Shown here piece after piece: positions 61,203-64,000 of a stretch of DNA of 64,000 nucleotides (its first letter is position 1; each line of letters opens with the position of its first letter). Origin of the DNA: Choanephora cucurbitarum (taxonomy: Eukaryota; Mucoromycota; Mucoromycetes; Mucorales; Choanephoraceae); NCBI GenBank assembly GCA_025331435.1, contig JAIWNI010000013.1:248001-312000 (forward strand), in the 5' to 3' direction. The position numbers and the translations under genes were made by a program. A model generated the notes under the pieces. The model made no database searches and had not been told where the DNA came from. It was given only the letters and a program-made list of their open reading frames with translations.

Positions 61203-62323
61203 AAATAAAGAACTTTGTCCCCATTTAAATAGATCAAGAAGGCTGTCAAGTATAAAAGAATTTTTTTTTAGAGATTGGGTTCATTTTTCTAAGCATTTTC
61301 TGGAGTGAGACGTCAAGCGTGCTCATTTCTTTCCTCTTTGTTAGCTCTAAATTTGTGCTCTTCATTACTGCTTCACTTCTTTTTTTTGGGGGGTTTCCGA
61401 GATGATCGCTAAACGAATGATTAGACTACCTTATACGATACAAGCAATCTACACCTGTCTTTTGAGCATCAAAGCACTTGAATATCAAAATAAAAAAAAA
61501 CTGCTAAAAAGCATTCTATATGCTGATCTTCTAAGTTATCAGATCTGATAAGAGAAAAAGCGCCATCTGGTTCTTGAAGAGTAAGAAAAAATCCCAATAA
61601 ATTCACTCTTAATGTGAATGATTTGTGGCCTATCTTGTTACTACAACGATAAGAAAGAAAAGGAGCCTTAGAGAATAAAGGAAAAAACTAACTACAAACT
61701 GCTTGATGAAAAGTATATTGAGTTTTATTGAATTGCTTTGGCATGTGTTATCTTATGTGGTCTTCAACGTGTTGACTAAGAGATATAGTCAAAACGTACG
61801 AGAAATAAAACAAAACATCTCCTGACACGTTTGAACACAAACATAGGCAGATACTGTATGTAATGACCTGTGCGCAGTCCTTGATATAACCTTGATTCTA
61901 TTTAAAGAAGCCATATCCAAAAGAAAAGGTTTGTCTACAGCAAAAAGAAAGCAAGCTATCTTAAGTACGAATTGACAATAGGCTTAATATGTCATTTTTT
62001 TTGCAACTATCAAACGTACTGAATGGTTGTAACAAGACAATTAGTATGCAAACAAAGTAGCATCGACCTAACAGCAATGACAAAATGCATTGTTTTGATT
62101 GTTCTATTGTCTTTAAAGAGGGAGCCTATTAATAGGAAAGACTTATGCCAGCTTACTTTTTTAATGTGTGGCAAGAAACATTGCTGAACCTGTGTACTAT
62201 GTTTCACACAACGTTCAGAAAGCACATATATACTGGATACCTTTGGCACTTTAGGATCACTCTATCCACCTAAACAGTACTTTCCTTTGACTTTCATTCC
62301 ACTCTTTCAAATTTGTTTAAACT
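61203..62323. other. Intergenic, promoter of the subtilase
   Basis: 1.1 kb. T/A tracts, a palindromic TTATCAGATCTGATAAG at 61536-61552, and a G run at 61388-61393. No gene supported. Confidence 0.45.
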
Positions 62324-64000
62324 ATGAAGCCATCTTTCCTTGGTCTTTCTGGGGTTGTTCTCTGGGCCTGTCTAACATTTAGTCCGACAGCAGCTAAAGC
62401 CACTCCTTTGAAGCATCCCAAACTGAAGAGTACTGAATCCAAAATCACTCCAGGTCGCTATATTATTGAATTTAGCAAGGGTGGTAGTAGACAAGACCAA
62501 GTAATGGTTCAATCTATTGAAGAGACTTTTTCTGAAACCGTAAAAGTTACCAACAATTTCAATCACAAGTTGTTTAATGGTGCGACAGTGGACTTGCGCC
62601 ATACTGATCCGGAGGTCATGGAACACATTTTGAAGCTACCTAATGTAAAGGCTGTCTACCCCATTGAGAAATACAGTCTAGATGATACTTGGACTGAATC
62701 AGCTTCCTTGCAAAAGAGAGAATCAGAAGAGTTCGTAAACATGCCTCAAATTGTCGCACAAGTCGACAAGGTACGCTCTGAGCTTGGCTATAAGGGCAAA
62801 GGCGTTTTCATTGGAATTATTGATTCAGGTAATATATAAAAGATGACAGTTACCTATACTGTCATATTTGTATAACACTATAACTTTGTTGATTTTTTTT
62901 TTATTTAGGCATCGATTATTTGCATCCCGCATTAGGAGGTGGGTTTGGTAAGGGCTACAAGATAGCCGCTGGTTACGATTTAGTTGGTGATTATGCCAAG
63001 CCAGATGGTACACGTGTACCAGATGAGGATCCATATGCTAACTGTACAGATGGCTCTCGAAATGCTCTGGGAAGTAAGTAGCTTACATATTACACATTAA
63101 ATGCAAACAACTAATTCGAATGCAGCTCATGCTACACATATCGCTGGTATCGTAGCTGGTAGCTCCAAAAAAGATGTATGAAACATATGAAAAAGAAAGA
63201 ATGCTTTGTATATACTGCTTCTTCCTTTAAAACGCTTCCCAATAGCATATACTTATCTATCTATTATAGAACTTTTATGGCGTTGCTCCAGAAGCCACAC
63301 TGGGTGTCTGGCGTGTATTTACCTGTAAAGAAGATACCGATACTGATATAATTGTCAGGGCTATACTTATGGCTTATGATGCTGGTGTTGATATTATTAC
63401 TATGAGCATCACCAAGAACTCTGACTTTAGCTATGAATCTCCTATTACTCAAGTTATCAAAAAAGTTGTTGCTGAAGGTGTTCATTGTAAGTTACTCTCA
63501 CTACTATTTCTTTTATTTTCAACTATCTGTTTCATTGTCTAACTCTTGGATGTTTGCGGGATAGTTGTCAACTCTGCTGGTAATGATGGATTTGGCGGAC
63601 CATTTTCTGTTGGAGATCCAGCTTTCAATACCAATGTATTGTCTGTAGGCGCCATGAGCCTTGGAGAATACAGATTAGGGTTTGTTAATTTGTCTTCAGA
63701 TGTTTCTCTAAAATTCCCCATGTTTGGCTCACATGCCAGAACTCCAGAGGACGGAGAGCTTGTGCTTGGTGATGCTGGTATAGATGAACTAGCTCCAGGC
63801 TGTGATCTTGAAGATATTCCTGACAATGTTAATGGCAAGATAGTCATTATTCCATCTGGTGCTTGCAAAACTGGCAGAAAAGCTGATATGGCTTCTCAAA
63901 AGGGTGCTATTGGTCTCCTTGTCTATGGCAAGAAGATTGAAGCTAGTTCTGTTGAAAATGGCAACACGAAGATTCCTACAGTTATCCTTCAGGCTTTACA
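62324..64000 (+). CDS. Secreted subtilisin-like protease (S8, PA domain), 3' partial
   Basis: Exons 62324-62828, 62909-63073, 63126-63175, 63270-63486, 63565 to beyond the edge. A signal peptide (MKPSFLGLSGVVLWACLTF..AKA) and an I9 pro-domain (GRYIIEFSKGGSR...VKAVYPIEKY) precede the catalytic domain. Visible catalytic features are the Asp in GIIDSGIDYLHPALGGG, the His in THATHIAGIVAG (family HGTHVAG, Gly to Ala) and the oxyanion Asn region VNSAGNDG. The region from FPMFGSHARTPEDGELV to CKTGRKADMASQKGAIG reads as an inserted PA domain, as in Vpr/C5a-peptidase-like subtilases. The catalytic Ser lies outside the window. Confidence 0.9.

Overview
This is a nuclear window from a filamentous fungus, most likely an early-diverging one of the Mucoromycota (Mucorales such as Mucor, Rhizopus or Parasitella). 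The non-coding DNA is AT-rich, introns are numerous and very short (about 43-65 nt, GTAAGT-like donors, CTRAC-like branch sites close to AG), and the genes read like conserved fungal orthologues. Single-copy housekeeping genes alternate with islands of decayed transposons. About 25 protein-coding genes can be rebuilt by joining exons. Exon coordinates are in each entry; they come from reading splice signals and phases by eye, without transcripts.

Layout. 0-4.5 kb: 3' part of an F-BAR/SH3 protein, YAF9/GAS41 (YEATS) with an apparent frameshift, and a Sel1-repeat protein of the Nif1/Dsf2 type. 4.5-13.6 kb: repeat island with a MULE transposase remnant, a 224-bp duplication, a broken lineage-type hypothetical gene and a dead Tc1/mariner copy. 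13.6-15.9 kb: DHHC palmitoyltransferase (Pfa4-like) and TIM23. 15.9-19.9 kb: second decayed island with a non-LTR reverse-transcriptase fragment and several short repeats. 19.9-30.6 kb: a small hypothetical gene, a cold-shock-domain gene, a double-PH protein (Spo71-like), a BRCA2 homologue with four BRC-type repeats, and two unrecognised fungal genes. 30.8-34.0 kb: a large inverted repeat with arms of about 0.7 kb and a 1.75-kb spacer. 34.7-64 kb: a dense run with NPT1, TCTP, a BRCT protein, a small membrane-anchor-like gene, a Cdc11/Nud1-like LRR scaffold, a Zn2Cys6 regulator, AAGAB/Irc6, a USP36-like pseudo-deubiquitinase, ATG6/Beclin, eIF2B-beta, MCM3, IST3/RBMX2, a mitochondrial HMG protein, a Q-rich zinc-finger protein and the 5' part of a secreted subtilase.

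How the genes relate. There is no operon logic. Neighbours are convergent pairs with stops only 12-75 bp apart (F-BAR/YAF9, USP36-like/ATG6, MCM3/IST3), divergent pairs with possible shared promoters (eIF2B-beta/MCM3, Zn2Cys6/AAGAB), or unrelated genes. Themes are chromatin and genome maintenance (YAF9, BRCA2, BRCT protein, MCM3), cell division (F-BAR, Nif1-like, Cdc11-like), mitochondria (TIM23, HMG protein) and membrane traffic or autophagy (AAGAB, ATG6, DHHC).

Most worth a second look: the long inverted repeat, which could yield a dsRNA hairpin or be a long-TIR element; the USP36-like protein whose catalytic cysteine position is serine while the zinc ribbon and box histidine remain; the 10-nt micro-exon; and the duplicated 126-bp MITE-like unit. 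I did not find a clearly new multi-gene system.
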